The translations under genes and the position numbers were made by a program. From Notospermus geniculatus (Eukaryota > Nemertea > Pilidiophora > Heteronemertea > Lineidae): a stretch of 64,000 nucleotides of DNA. The stretch lies in contig NMRB01000062.1 in assembly GCA_002633025.1 (NCBI GenBank), forward strand, positions 414,933 through 478,932. The letters run 5' to 3'. Positions within the stretch are counted from its first letter, which is position 1; each line of letters opens with the position of its first letter. Under the pieces are notes generated by a model that made no database searches, was not told where the DNA came from, and was given only the letters and a program-made list of their open reading frames with translations. Positions 21,494 to 34,780 of the stretch are shown here, piece after piece.

Positions 21494-24400
21494 GTTGTTG
21501 CCTTCGATGGAAAAACCCTACGAAAGTCGTGACTTCCCGCCTACACAAGCCCCATGATCCACGAGCTGAAAGTATTCATTGATGAAGAGATATGTATTTA
21601 TAAGCTATAGCATGAAATCGTTGTCGGAGTACTAGGCCTAGGTGAGTTATTTGGGAACGAGCTACCTTGAATCTGTAACGGGAGAAGCCGGTAGGTTTTG
21701 CAGTCGTCTGCTGCAGTACGAGCTCATGTCTGTTTACAACTCAATGGATGTTCTTCAAACGTTCTACAGAGGTTTTCAATCAAATCGAGGTAAATATGAC
21801 ATGTATTGATAAACCACTATTCTTGTTTTATCGCTTGGACCCCAACAGGGACGTAGCGAGCTTTTTGTCGTGGGACCGGGGAGGGGGCATTTGATTCTCT
21901 TAGCAAAACTGCACCTTTTGCCATTTTCGACCAAAATCTCCATGAAAGACACGTTTTTTCGATGATGTCTGGGGACCTATGCTCGCTATTGCCATGCCCA
22001 TCAGTCCTTACGTTGCTAGCCCCGGCGCTTGCCTCACTCATTTCCCGCACCTGCGACCGTCGTCCTGTTTCTCTCCATTCACCTTTCCTGTCCGTTGCTC
22101 CTTTCTCCGCCGTGCTGCGATGCGTCCTCCTCCACGTGAGACATTTCCCGCGCAAGTTAGGGGAGAAACATCTTGAAATATCAAGGCTTAGCACTTCGGC
22201 GAGAGTAGGAGTGATAGGAACGCTTGTCGGGGCAAGATGGAGGAGAAAGGGCAATGCAAAAGCGTCGTCGGTCCACACTTTCCTCGGGGTGACTACATTT
22301 CCGTCGGTCTGTCATCTGGACATGGCAGGCGCCATTTTCTTGTTGACACAACACGTTTCTTCGGGATGTGCCACCGGTTCGACAACTTGATTGAGAGTCC
22401 ATCTGCCCTGCTTCCAGAAAATTGGCCATCAGATGTGATCGTTCATGGATACCCAGGGTTTCGAGTTCATAAACCCGCCGGAAGATGAGGCGTGGATGGA
22501 AATGGCGGGATTTAGTTTCATGAGAAACTTACGATGGCGCCACCATAGCACATCTTATCGCAGACGCACCCGCCCGCCCATTCATTGACCGAATTCCCAC
22601 CATACAGGTCAATGGGTGCTGACTCATATTGAGGCTGCTTCTCGGATGAATACCTGGAAAAGGTGGTAAAATGTCCTCCAGTCTCACCGGACAATGTTGG
22701 CGCAGCCCTTAGGGTGACCACGACTGTTGGAATTAACAGTTTAGGGCCTTGTGTCTGCCACGAAGGTCGAAGTCGATCATTTTGTCGTTAAGGAAACTCC
22801 AACTCCACGACAGACCCGCGGTGGGAGAAGACAGTACCCCATTTCAAACGTCGAACAACAGGAGTGCGCCTTTTCGTCAATATAAATTGCAATGGATCAA
22901 CGGGCTCACAACATTGGTATACTGCAAGGCTTGCTAGTACTATATTCTGAGATTTGAGGGCGACACCTCCACTCACATCATGCAGGATGTCCTTGATAAC
23001 CCCGTCCACAAGCAATTCAGACCTGTTAGGACTGCATCACTTGACACTGAATGTTCCTCAACACCAAAGGGAATGGATCAACTAAAGGCCCTAATGCATG
23101 CGGGGCGTTTTATTAAAGATGTTCCCTTTTATGGATGACAATAGCAACCACCAATATCTCCGGGGTATTTTGTCTGAACCTGACCCGGTGCTAACGGCAA
23201 AAGGACGAATGCGTCTTTTTATCAGTTTTGGGGAGTCAAGACACCCCAATTTTACACTTCGAATATACATGTACATGTATTTCATTTCACAGATGTGCAA
23301 TAAAAATGAATCAAAGATTTTCATGTGCACATCGTCATGCCTCAAGTGTTGGGAGGCGGAGCCAAGGATGTTGCACCTCGGGACTGGGGCCAAGGGAGGA
23401 CACTGGCCAAACATTTTCCGTCGAACAAAAATCGTGATATTTTTTAAAATATTTTTCGTGTTCGACCTCCAGTTTCGACCTTTTGGCATCCTTGTTTTGA
23501 CATACATGTAGATACATTTTTGGACGTTTCTCTCCGAACTCTCTGTACTGACAACCTCGTCCCCAATGTTTTAGCCTTAGGAACGAGTGAAAGAGTGAAT
23601 GGAGAATACCGGTATTGAATATTATTATAAATGGGCGATTGACGTCACGAGCACTAATTTGCATGAGACGCGGGAAGAGACGCGGGGAGAATATAACAAA
23701 CACGAAGACTGCGAGCAGTTGCAGCTCGTGAGCTGAGAAACAAAAAACAACAACAACACAGGACACTAACCAATTCAGCAACCGATTTTCCCGTGTGAAC
23801 CCGTCGTTTATTCTTGTGAATACCGTTCCTTCTCCTCCATGATTCTCCATCGATCCATCCACGTGTAAACCCACTAAGACAGGATAACATAGACATAGGA
23901 TTGGCTGGCGACCAAGAGGGAACCATTTCTGTCTCCGAGGATTTGGAATTTCTTAAATATTCTGATAAATGGTACATTTTATTCGTCATTTGGAATACTG
24001 TATAAAGGAATAATATTTTGCTGCATATTTTGTACAAGAAAACAGAGAGGTAAGGAGTTGAATAATCAGATCGGTTGTACTCTATGTCGATTGATATAAA
24101 TTAGGTCGGCAGCGGCAATGCGTCGGTGTTTTGATTAATGTGCTGTCTGCTTTGTTCGTGTGACCTTTATGCTCGACAAGGAGAAAGAATTTAGCGCCAA
24201 TACAGAGTAGGGAGTCAAAATGCTTGGAAAAGCCAGGAATCCCCTAAAATCGATGAATGAAGCTGCTATGGTATAGATTTTCCGACGTCCATCATGGCCA
24301 TGGCTGAACGTCTGTGGATCTGCGCCGACCAGACGATGCATCCACATTTATTCAGTATGCTTTGTTTACATCAACCACGTGGCATATTTTCCATATAGAA

Positions 24401-26647
24401 AATGGGGAGAGGGCTTGGCAATAGGCCTGTACCTCTGAATGGAGATATTGTCATCCACTCATCTCAAATCAGGTTTGTCCAAAGGACATCCCCTGAAAAA
24501 AAGTAGAGAAGGGAGCAGCCGTGTGTGCGGGGGGGGGGGGTTGAGTGACTCAGCATTTATCCAGTGATTCTCACGTGTTCATCCCTTAGCGTTCCTAGAT
24601 TTTTACACCCAAGAGTATGATGTTTTGTGCTCCAATCTACCAGTTTCCTGAGTATAACGATGTTCCTCGCAGACGCAGGGTATAGGCCTACTCGGGAACC
24701 TCCCTGATGAGAGAACGCAGCTTGAGCGACGGAAAATTTGACACAAGCCTACTACCAAATTTCGAATTTATTTACGGATGGCCTACGTACGTGTACCATA
24801 CTATTATCCCCCTCTCGAAGTGAACCCAGAGAAAACCAGCCACTGAAAAGCAGCACAGACGTGCATTCTCTCTCCGTGAGTCGGGTGAGTCATCACTGGA
24901 CCACGCACAGAATCCCCGCTTCGGGAGATTCACTCTTTGGTGACCAGTTAAAAAGATACAATAAAATGAATTCGATCGCCTAGAGCTAGAAATGGCACTA
25001 CTACTTGGACGCAAACAGTTAAATCCATTTGGGTACCGATCGCGTAACCGGTGTAATAGAATCTAATGCCCCCGATTGGATGTCTCCCAACAATACATTT
25101 ACGGAATAAGCGCAGCACACAACTGGACTCCAGAGAGACCAAGACCCTTAAATCCCGTGACAAATACACGTTGAAATCAGGAAGACGCGGGGGCATTATA
25201 TTCTATCACACAACTGTGAAGACCATGAGGTTTCGAATTTAGATTTCAAAGGATAAAAATAGAAACACCAAACGCATTTTGACCCCTTCGCATCGTGACC
25301 CCAGTAGATGACACAAAAGCCGAGGATATTTGAGGTGCGCTCCCCACCCACCGTCCACATGACAGAGTGCCAATGGAATTTCCCCTCCCCACTGTTTGAT
25401 ATCGTCACCGGATGCTTCAGCAGTCGCTGCGGGCATGAGCGGCTGCTGAATTTATTGTCTGCGCAAACAATGTGGTGCATGGATGCGTTGGTTACAAAAA
25501 AGCAGGGTATTTCATGGAAATTCGTCCACTTTAGGCCTACACTCATTGTCCTGCTGCGATCGTGTTGGCCTCCCAGACATTCATCGCAAAACCTCGGATA
25601 TAAGATAGCTTTCCTTCGTCTTTCCCATGTTGACATGGACATGAATATGGCTACTACCTGAGTTGGTCATCCCCATGATTTCATTTCTTTTTTCATTACC
25701 TAACCGCTGAACACTCAGCCTCCTAATTGAGGGCCTAATTGCGTTGCAGCTTGATTGCCTAATTGACATTGATTGACCGACGATGATTGGCTGAAATGCG
25801 TCACGTGACGTCTAGGATTTCCCCACGTCTTGACCTTGACATCGAGTTCAGATCGCGGGAGAATCAAACGGGGCCAAGACATATGCATGAGGTTCAGTCC
25901 AGTCCATCCAGGTTTCTCTAAACTTCTAGGGCCTAGGCCTAAATGTACGATGTCAACATCAAGTGACATCACAAGATCAAAGAAACGCATTTGTGAATGT
26001 TCTCGTCAATTCCACACCCACAGGATCTGCTGAATTTTACCGTCTGCTACGCGATGCGAATGTGCTTTTAGAGCTGAGCTGCGGCGTGCGGAGGTGGACT
26101 GCGTAGCCGTAGGCCTAGTGCACATGACATGCACGATGCCAATAATGGATGCAGTGTAGGCCTGGGCTATAGCATGCTGTTATTAGTGACATGAGTAGGC
26201 CTACCGGTAGGCCTGTCAGTCGTGAGTGCCATTCCTGCACGATTGATTCGAGATCATCGACGCACTTAATACACCCAGAAGCATTCCTTCGTCATGGGAT
26301 GGAAGGAGCCCCCCCCCCTCGTTTGGCCTGCCTGGCCTTTTTGAATTTGGCTTTGCCGAGGGCAAGCCAGTTCCGTCCGTCGCCGGCACCGGCTTCAGCT
26401 TCAGGCATCTATCTTACCTACCTAGCCTACCTACTTCGCTTCCCTCTTACCGTAGGCCTATGGGCCCTACCAGCTGGTGACAAAACCCCGGGACAAAACC
26501 AAGAAGATGCAGAACACGCGATGTTGTGATTCGAATTCGTTCAAACAATCTGATCACCATGCACGTAGGCTACTACGCACTGCCTGGCAATCAAAGCCAG
26601 TGTGACTCCCAAAGAACTGAACCGTCCTTTGATTTTCCAGAAAAAAG
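21494..26647. other. Intergenic stretch, receptor-like gene to SLC6
   Basis: No exon of a known family seen on either strand; in particular there is no seven-helix class C GPCR exon. Open frames around 21.8-22.5 kb and 23.1-24.0 kb occur on both strands and are interrupted by small indels in copy B (35.3-37.9 kb), which argues against coding function. A poly-G tract lies at 24,530-24,540. A likely 3' splice site (ttgattttccag) precedes the SLC6 start codon, implying an untranslated first exon somewhere upstream. Confidence 0.6.
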
Positions 26648-29600
26648 ATGTCGAAGAAGATAAGCAAACTGGGTCTACCCTTCTGGAGGAAAAATGAACC
26701 GAAAACGAACGAAGTTGATACCAGTGCAGTCAACAGCAGGACCAAACTTTACGTGGTCAATGGCAGGGTTGATTCAGGTCTGGACGATGACGGGCTTGAG
26801 GATGGAGCCCGGCCTGAAACCCAGGCCTGCATACCAAACGGTACCAAACTCTCCCCCTCGGATGATGAAGCCGCCTCGGATGAATCCTTAGTTATCGAAG
26901 TCGAACATTGGGACAATCATCTTGAGTATTTCTTCTCCCTGTTGGGGAATTCTGTTGGACTGGGAAATGTGTGGAGATTTCCATATATTTGTATGCGGAA
27001 TGGTGGGGGTAAGTCCAGTCTATCAAACAGCGGAAATTAAAGCGGTTTGATGATCTGCTTTCCCCTCATGAATTTTGAATCGTGTGTTGACTTGATGTTT
27101 CCTTTGGTTCAGCCATATAAGAAAGTCAACGTCCAGTCGTGTCAAGAAACGGCCTATCGAGCCGTGACAGGCTACTGACCAGGGCAAAAGCTTTAGGCCA
27201 GGCTGTCTGCGAAAAAACGAATACGAAGATGAAGGTACCATCAAATTCAAATCACATTCACTGGCGCCAATGTTTCCGATGCGCCACTGTAACAGATGTT
27301 GTCTTAACGACGTATCACTAACATTATCATCTTCCCTGTCCAGTCAGAAATAGGATAAATATGATACAACATGATTCTAGACTATACTTGTCTACCATTA
27401 AGAAAGGTTACATTACAGAACAGAGTAGCTTTGGGATGGTGCTTGGATGGTTCATTAAATGATACTTTCACAATATTGATGTTGCGGGGTCAATCATGTC
27501 GAGTAGGGTCTATTGTGACGTCAGGCCAGACGGACCGCCAGCTGCGCCAACATCATCACCCTGACATTGTACCTTGTTTGCAGTACTGTGTCGTTAAAAG
27601 TACTTTCCAGAGGTGACTAATAATGTCACCTATTCTCAGAAACGGGAGAACTGAATCTCCCCTTTGAATATCTTCACCGAATTCATCAGTGAATAGATGG
27701 GTGTCTCGGGCTGGGACTGGGAGTCGCGTTGTCCGTATGGCGGTCAAGTGTATTTAACCAAAATAGATACAGCCTATTAGACCGTCGTGGAGGATGGGCT
27801 GTGGATATGACCGACACACTAGGGGTGAGGGTGAAAAGGAGGGAACACGCAGGGGTTACTTTAGGACTCCGCGCCGGTCACCATTCAAGTAGGGGCCTAC
27901 CAACCGCGCTCGACGACTTCTGCCATAACCACAAGGCCGTGAAGGAAATCTTCCATGGCCGGCGGTTAAGCCGTGCCTTAGATTGTAGTTGCACAGGCTT
28001 CATCCAAAACTTATAAAAAATGTAAGCCTATATTTTATCTTTACTGGTATCAAATCTTGCTCTCGGCCTGAAGCAGGCTGTGGGGGCCTACTATAAAAAA
28101 ACAATTTGGTTCCTTGTGAGCAAATATAGCCTATATTTTATCTTTACTGGTATCAAATCTGGCTCTCGGCCTGAAGCAGGCTGTGGGGGCCTACTATAAA
28201 AAAATAATTTTGTTCCTTGTGGGCAAATATGTGAAAATATACATGTACATGTACATGTAAATGTGTAATAATAATGATAACCACCCCAGTGGTATCTGTT
28301 GTGCTGCCTCAAGTTTCCTCCCTCAAAATTTTACGATCGATTAAATTTCAGGTGCTTTCTTGATTCCATACTTCTTTGCCCTCTCCATGGTTGGAGTACC
28401 GCTGTACTTCCTCGAGGTGGCTATCGGCCAGTTCTCGGGACTGAGAGTCACACAAGCGTGGAGTTTCTGCCCTTTGTTTGAAGGTAAGTCATCGGGTCAG
28501 GTTGACTGTTGTTGTGGACATGATAGCGTAGGAAATGGCAAGGACATTGTCAAAAATTCAATATCAATAAAGTCATAAAGCAGAGGAATATTATATGGGA
28601 GTGTAAAGACCATCCATCCTTCTCTGGGTCGACAGTGTCGGTGACCCGAGTAAAGATATCGCGCCGAAATTTGTTTGCATCGAATAAACAGAAGAAACGA
28701 AAGCACGGTTAGGGCCGTGTTCAGGTTTTATAGCTCATATCAAAAATAGATAAGAGAGGAGTGAGGCGTTCGACCCGTGCAGCATACTCGGCTAATTCAT
28801 GTTCTAATTATGCCCGTTTTATGTCTGTACTGACACACCTTTTGTCAATCATATCTTTAAACACATTCATCTTCAATGTTCCTGCTCAGTCAGATATGTG
28901 ATCTATATTTTCATGATTGAATACCGTAATGATAAAAAATATACGAAAATATAAATTGCATTTTGCCTTCCAGCAAAATGTCTGGACAGTGTGAAATAAA
29001 AATACGTCACAGTATTGATCTCCTCTCAATAGGTATAGAAATATGTGTCACATGGGCAGCAGACAAGAAAATACCTCTTGTTAATGATGAGCCAGAAGCA
29101 GTATTACATTGTGTGAAATAATAGCAATTCACACCACGGTAAAAAACGAAAAATACAAAAATAGTGAATAGTTCACGAGTACTTTTATTCCAATGTTTAG
29201 TTCAAGTGTACTTTAATGTATTCCAGTGTTTTGTTTTGGATTCTCACACAGCGGTTAGTCCTGACGTCAGCCTATAGATGATCATTTCTTTTTCCCAATG
29301 ATTAGAGTGAAGTGGTACAATCATAGCCCCTGTATACTTATAAAAAATAATATTTCTCAAAAAGGACTTTAGTTAAAACGCTATTTTGGATTGAGCCATC
29401 CATCTAACTTGCATGACTACCTACATGCCAAATTTCATGTTGATATTCAACTGTTTTGCTGGTGAAACCCTTAAAAAACAAAAAAGGGCGCTAGAATTGT
29501 ACCACTTTACCCTAGGTCTACTAGCTGTGATGTGTTATCGACAAGATAATTCAGAAAATTCCTGTCCCTTTCATTGTCTGTCAATACTTTGCCACTTGGC

Positions 29601-31082
29601 AAGGTGAACTGAAGTTACCATCAAAGGCAAAACGGAGACCATCCAGGAACACCCTGGTGTTCGGACTCATCGCCAGTTCTCCAACGAAAACCAACGGGAG
29701 CTCGACATGATTGAAGACATACTCCTGATTTGGTCGCACCTATATTGTCTTTTTCTATTGACATCGTCTGAGGGATGTTCTTATCGTATTTCGCTGCAGG
29801 AATCGGTTGGGCCATGGTCGTCGTGTGCTTCGTCTTCTCCGTGTATTACTCCCATTGTATTACATGGATCATATACTACTTCGGCGTATCCTTCTTCCCC
29901 GAACTTCCCTGGGCCAGCTGCAACAACACGTGGAACACACCCAACTGTGGAACGACCAACAACACGGGCTTCAATATGAGCCTCACGCAGAATGATACGA
30001 TAGACCTGAAGCCACCCTTCCTGCAGGACGATCCTGAGTACCGAGATCAGCCAGCTCTACACATGACCCGCAACGAGTCTATGGCCTTCCAGAAACTCAT
30101 GTCACCAGCCGAAGAATTCTGGCAGTAAGTTCTGAGACATGGGGAGGGTTGCAACGATCATCGTACCAGGTTGCCAGTGATCGTCGTACCGGGTTGCCAA
30201 CGATCATCGTACAAGGTTGCCAACGATCATCGCATTAGGTTGCCAGCGACCATCGTACCAGGTTGCCAGCGATCATCGTACCAGGTTGCCAGCGATCATC
30301 GTACCAGGTTGCCAGCGATCATCGTACCAGGTTGTCTTTTTCTTGAGCAAATTTGCGAAAAAATTCCGACGTAGCAGACGTCTAACATACAACGATACTT
30401 ATAATAGATTTTTATTCTTGGTGATGCCAATTATACAATTATACAGTCATTTTTCTTGCCCCAGATACTTTTTGTCGTTGTTTTTGTTTATCTAATTATC
30501 ATAACTATTGCGGCTTGGCAGCCCAGTGCCTCAAGCAGACTACATAAATACACGAAATTTTTACGGGCTTAAAATAACGAAAGACGAACGTTGGTGGCAA
30601 AATGCCAAAGGAACACTGCCAAATTTAAGAGCTGTTTTGGCATTACCCATAGGTGAACGTTCAAATCCCTCCCTTGATGTAACCTTAGCGTCTGGTTCAC
30701 CTTCGCACGACACGCTGAAAGTGACATTGACGTCAGGCGCTCGAAATAACGAAAAGGTACCGATATTCAAAGCAACTCGGATAAGAATAGGTTCGAACAC
30801 GAACTCAAAACGTGTGTTTTGTTTCTGTTTTCGCAGGAGAAAAACAACTGCACCACTTAAGAAATAAATAGACGGTGATATTTTGGTCTTCAATCCAGCG
30901 CTCCTGTCTGATCCATGCTGGTCGTGTAAATGTCATGATTGTATTGCAGATATCATGTTTTGGAGCTGACTGATGATGTTGGTACCATGGGTGGATTGCG
31001 CTGGCAACTCGTCATCTGTCACTTCGCCGCTTGGATCTTTGTTTACTGCTGTTTAATCAAGGGGATTAAATCAATGGGAAAG
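26648..31082 (+). CDS. SLC6 transporter, coding exons 1-4 (copy A)
   Basis: Four exons identical in structure to the start of the complete gene at 42,981: 26648-27008, 28352-28483, 29800-30124, 30950-31082, all with GT donors and AG acceptors. They encode residues 1-317: a charged cytoplasmic N-terminus, TM1 ([13 protein letters not shown]), TM2 ([10 protein letters not shown] onward), TM3, and a long extracellular loop with cysteines and N-glycosylation sequons. The piece ends with TM4. Exons for residues 318-689 are absent after it, because the sequence switches to receptor DNA at 32,059. Compared with copy B I count about 16 silent changes and one amino-acid change (Gln to Met in the loop, residue 240). 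This is either the second allele misplaced by assembly or a truncated tandem duplicate; I favour the first. Confidence 0.85.
28021..28230 (+). repeat. Tandem doubling, 106-bp unit, copy A only
   Basis: The block from 'gcctatattttatc' through 'gaagcaggctgtggggg' and 'ggttccttgtg' occurs twice in a row here, but once in copy B (about 44,396-44,500). It lies in SLC6 intron 1. A simple length polymorphism between the two copies. Confidence 0.85.
29304..29513. mobile_element. MITE insertion present only in copy A
   Basis: Inverted ends gtgaagtggtacaatc (left) and gaattgtaccactttacc (right) bound about 210 bp that is cleanly missing from copy B. There attag joins gtctactagc directly near 45,920. 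Empty and filled sites side by side show a recent transposition event in SLC6 intron 2. The target duplication appears to be about three bases (tag). Confidence 0.8.
30147..30334 (+). repeat. 23-bp minisatellite in SLC6 intron 3 (copy A)
   Basis: About eight units of 23 bp built from ggttgccagcgatcatcg and tacca, starting 25 bp after the exon 3 donor. Open frames through it are repeat artefacts. Confidence 0.9.
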
Positions 31083-32058
31083 GTGAGCAGACGACATGAT
31101 CGCCACTCTCTATAAAGTGGTAAATTTAAATTTAATTTTAAAGCTTTTCCAACTGAGGAATTGGTAAACAGTAGTACAACAAGAGGTCCATGGGCCTGGC
31201 TCTCAGCTGATATCCTAGACCTGATATTCTGGGCCTAGGTTTTAAGGGGTACTGTTACAGTGATACGGTAGTCAAATGTGCATGGTTGGATGGAAAAGGT
31301 TTGTTAATCACGATGAGGATTAGCAGAGCGATTTTGAATGATTACGAAAGCAGTGTATTTACAACCGATTCATTCACATACTGGCCGATGTGTCACAGTC
31401 AATCAAGCATTATTATGCGGTTATCAAATACATGTAACAGATTCGACTGTTTCAGTTAATCAAGGATGGATTTGATAGAATGTTATCAAACCATTAGTTA
31501 CTTAATCTTTAATTTCCGCCCGTATTGCCATTGTTCTAATTACACGTACATTTTGCATTCATTTACTTTCGTAACTAAAGAATTGGTGCCTCCAAATGGA
31601 TTTTTTTGCCATAACTGGGCGCTGTGTCAACGCCACTTGATTATAGTTAAAAATGGTACGGTACGGCTTCTACTATCTCATGTCAAAAAAGTAAAGAATC
31701 AACCACCGATTGGTAATCATGTTCAATTGGCCAACTTTTCTTACCCTTTTGAGCTTATCATGGAAATCTCCTGCCAGGAATGACCTTAATTCATCTACCT
31801 CCAGCTCTGAGCAGAGAGTATCTTTTGCTGAAGTTCTCTGGAAATCTTGGAAATGAATTGGAAAAATGTGAAGAAACATTCTTCAGGTAGTTGATAGAAA
31901 CAATCGTTCTTCAAATATTCTTCAATCAGTACTGTATATAGGAGGTGAGAAAACTTGGGCGGAAGATGCCGTCTGCTTGACTCTGGGAACCGATGAGTTA
32001 AAACTTCTTTAGGACACCATGTGACCTACAAACGAGACGATACCAGTATGAGGATGTA
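31083..32058 (+). other. Start of SLC6 intron 4 (copy A), no gene
   Basis: Non-coding, collinear with 47,741-48,770. It ends where copy A breaks off. No further SLC6 exon lies in it. Confidence 0.8.
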
Positions 32059-32061
32059 TCA

Positions 32062-33940
32062 ATTCCTTATAGAACTACAAAAACACGTGTCCATTCCTTA
32101 TAGAACTACAAAACACGTGTCCATTCCTTATAGGACTCCAAAACCCGTGTCCATTCCTTATAGGACTCCAAAACACGTGTCCATTCCTTAAAGGACTCCA
32201 AAACACGTGTCCATTCCTTATAGAACTCCAAAACACGTGTCCATTCCTTATAGAACTACAAAAACACGTGTCCATTCCTTATAGGACTCCCATTGAACAC
32301 CCACGTGTTGGTCTCTTTATGACTCCCAGTAAAAAAAGAATGTTTCATCGGAATGTTCACCGCATCCTCAGGACGACAGCCGATGAAATCTGGTCTTCGA
32401 TGCAAAACTTCATTTCATTCTTTGACCCATTGTTTTTTCAAGATGTCATAGATCCTGACCTTGTCTACATTCGTGAGGCAGTGTTCGCTTACGGCTTCGC
32501 TCTCGACGCCCTTCGCAGAGAGCTGTGTCCGAATGCGGGCAGTGTCTGCCTAGCAATGGACCCGGAATCCCCGGATGTGCGCAAACGTCTGTTCGAGAAG
32601 CTGAAGGCAGTACGTTACACTCAAGGTAGGGTATTGTATGTAGAAGCTGAATTAAGCATTCATTGCACGACAGGAAAGTCAAAATAAGTGCTAGAGCTCT
32701 TAACCAAAAAAGGTTCTTTAAGGGTTCTTTGTTGTCATACGTGGAGAACTCTCTCAAACGGTTCGGTTTCTTGCGGGCGGAGCATGCACCGGGCGGCGAA
32801 GATCTACCAGAAGGTTCCAAATAGAACCTGTGGAACCTTTAGGGTTCTTTGTGGTCCTTAGGGCTCTACACAGAACCCTTCTCCAGAAGATACTGCAAAG
32901 AACCCTTTTAGCTAATGGTTCTAGAAATCGGCGCTGACGTTCCCAACGAGTACACTCGATTCAGTCAGGGATTTCGAGGGATAACCCATCGAATTTGCTG
33001 AGTAGCGTTTGAACTTTCAATTTTGTTAATGTCCTTTTCAGATGCCGGCAAGCCGTTTTATTTCCATGATGGTTACGGTAGAACAGACTTGCTTTTGAAA
33101 GAATTCACCAATGAAAACGGGAAATACTATTGGAAAGAAGTTGGAACCTTCTACGAGGCGGCAGGTAAGCAACACGAAGCTGCTCTGGCGATAGGAGAGC
33201 CATCTCACGGCAAAGGAGACGGCCTTACCATTCTTCCGTCATTGCACCTGCACGGTCTCGGAATAAGTATCTGCTTGGCCAGTTTTCTTAACTCCCTTTG
33301 CTTCTAACCTGACAAGTAAACTGGTCAGTTCTGGAACTTATTCTGAGAGGTGAATTTACGATGAAAGTCGATGGAATCAACGACGATTTTTCCATTCTTT
33401 CAGGAACGTTCCCAGACGGGAAACTCGAGCTTGAGCGCAATTTCCTCCAGCGCCTGCAGTCGCTCTCACCGTCTGTCTGCTCGCTGCCGTGTCCACCAGG
33501 CCACAGGAAGGCTCAGCAAGCTGGTGATAGCTGTTGCTGGCTCTGCATCAAAGAGAACTGAACGAAACGGTGACTTCCTCATCCGCCTATCGTGTTCTAC
33601 ATTCATTATGGTCGACCTTCTGTAAATTTTGTGTGAAATAATTTTTGACATGATGTACTTCCCATGAGTTGCATCCTCCGACAGCAGATGTTTCTACCTC
33701 GCTCCACTTCATCCACTCGCACACCCTTTGTGTTGATGTGCGAGTGAATAGATTGAAGAGGAGTGAGACCAAAGCCCTGCTATCGTGATGGGAGGATGAG
33801 TTGTTGCCTTCGATGGAAAAACCCTACGAAAGTCGTGACTTCCCGCCTACACAAGCCCCATGATCCACGAGCTGAAAGTATTCATTGATGAAGAGATATG
33901 TATTTATAAGCTATAGCATGAAATCGTTGTCGGAGTACTA
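32062..33940 (+). repeat. Exact second placement of 19,756-21,634
   Basis: Joins copy A's SLC6 intron 4 directly to the receptor minisatellite in mid-unit (gtatcaattccttatag) and stays identical to 19,756-21,634 up to the word gtcggagtacta. It then meets about 80 bp of new sequence (33,941-34,020) before copy B begins. Both edges look like joins, not natural ends of a gene or transposon. Confidence 0.9.
32443..33561 (+). pseudogene. Repeated receptor exons 6-8 (no 5' exons)
   Basis: Exons at 32443-32625, 33042-33164 and 33404-33561 are identical to exons 6-8 of the receptor-like gene, ending in the same TGA. Exons 1-5, including the signal peptide, are missing upstream, where SLC6 intron sequence is found instead. 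It cannot make the protein as placed. It is most likely an assembly repeat rather than a real pseudogene. Confidence 0.8.
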
Positions 33941-34239
33941 AGTTGGTGCAGGCGGATTAAATTTTTGAACCATACTTAAACCTAGTTTAAGCCTAATCTA
34001 AGGTTTATCCACGTTGGTGCATACGGGCCTTAGGGTTCTTTGTGGTCCTTAGGGCTCTACACAGAACCCTTCTCCAGAAGATACTACAAAGAACCCTTTT
34101 AGCTAATGGTTCCAGAAATCGGTGCTGATGTTCCCAACGAGTACACTCGATTCAGTCAGGGATTTCGAGGGGGATATCGAGGGATAACCCTTCGAATTTG
34201 CTGAGTAGCGTTTGAACTTTCAATTTTGTTTGTCCTCAG

Positions 34240-34780
34240 ATGCCGGCAAGCCGTTTTATTTCCATGATGGTTACGGTAGAACTGACTTGCTTTTGAAAGA
34301 ATTCACCAATGAAAATGGGAAATACTATTGGAAAGAAGTTGGAACCTTCTACGAAGCGGCAGGTAAGCAACACGAAGCTGCTCTGGCGACAGGAGAGCCA
34401 TCTGACGGCAAAGGAGACGGTCTTACCATTCTTCCGTCATAGCGCGCCTGCACGGTCATTTATTGGAATGCATCTCTCGGAATAAGTACCTGCTTGGCCA
34501 GTTTTCTTAACTCCCTTTGCTTCTAACCTGACAAGTAAACTGGCCAGTTCTGGAACTTATTCTGAGAGGTGAATTTATGATGAAAGCCAATGGAATCAAC
34601 GACGATTTTTCCATTCTTTCAGAAACGTTCCCAGACGGGAACCTCGAGCTTGAGCGCGGTTTCCTCCAGCGCCTGCAGTCGCTCTCACCGTCTGTCTGCT
34701 CGCTGCCGTGTCCACCAGGCCACCGGAAGGCTCAGCAAGCTGGTGATAGCTGTTGCTGGGTCTGCATCAAAGAGAACTGA
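34240..34780 (+). pseudogene. Diverged receptor exons 7-8 (copy B)
   Basis: Exon 7 at 34240-34362 and exon 8 at 34623-34780, with intact splice sites and the same terminal TGA. Against exons 20736-20858 and 21098-21255, exon 7 shows three silent changes only. Exon 8 shows four amino-acid changes (G to E at the junction codon, K to N, N to G, L to V) and one silent change. Exons 1-6 of this version are not present. It is probably the 3' end of the other allele. Confidence 0.8.

Larger units (their letters stand above)
19756..21634 (+). repeat. Segment repeated exactly at 32,062-33,940
   Basis: About 1.88 kb covering the end of the minisatellite and receptor exons 6-8 recurs at a constant offset of 12,306 bp. 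I saw no base difference in the parts compared. Such identity, next to flanks that differ by a few percent from the other copy, points to the same DNA being placed twice. Confidence 0.9.
20533..32058 (+). repeat. Segmental copy A (pairs with 34,029-48,770)
   Basis: Collinear with copy B over its whole length: receptor exons 7-8, a 5-kb non-coding stretch, then SLC6 coding exons 1-4. The copies differ by scattered substitutions and by element-sized insertions on either side. At 32,058, just after the shared word aggatgtatc, copy A jumps back into receptor sequence, whereas copy B continues into the rest of SLC6. Confidence 0.9.

Noticed and set aside
21817-22429. Overlapping frames up to 153 codons on both strands
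   Set aside because: Open on both strands at once, basic low-complexity composition, no family features; changes between copies are not codon-like.
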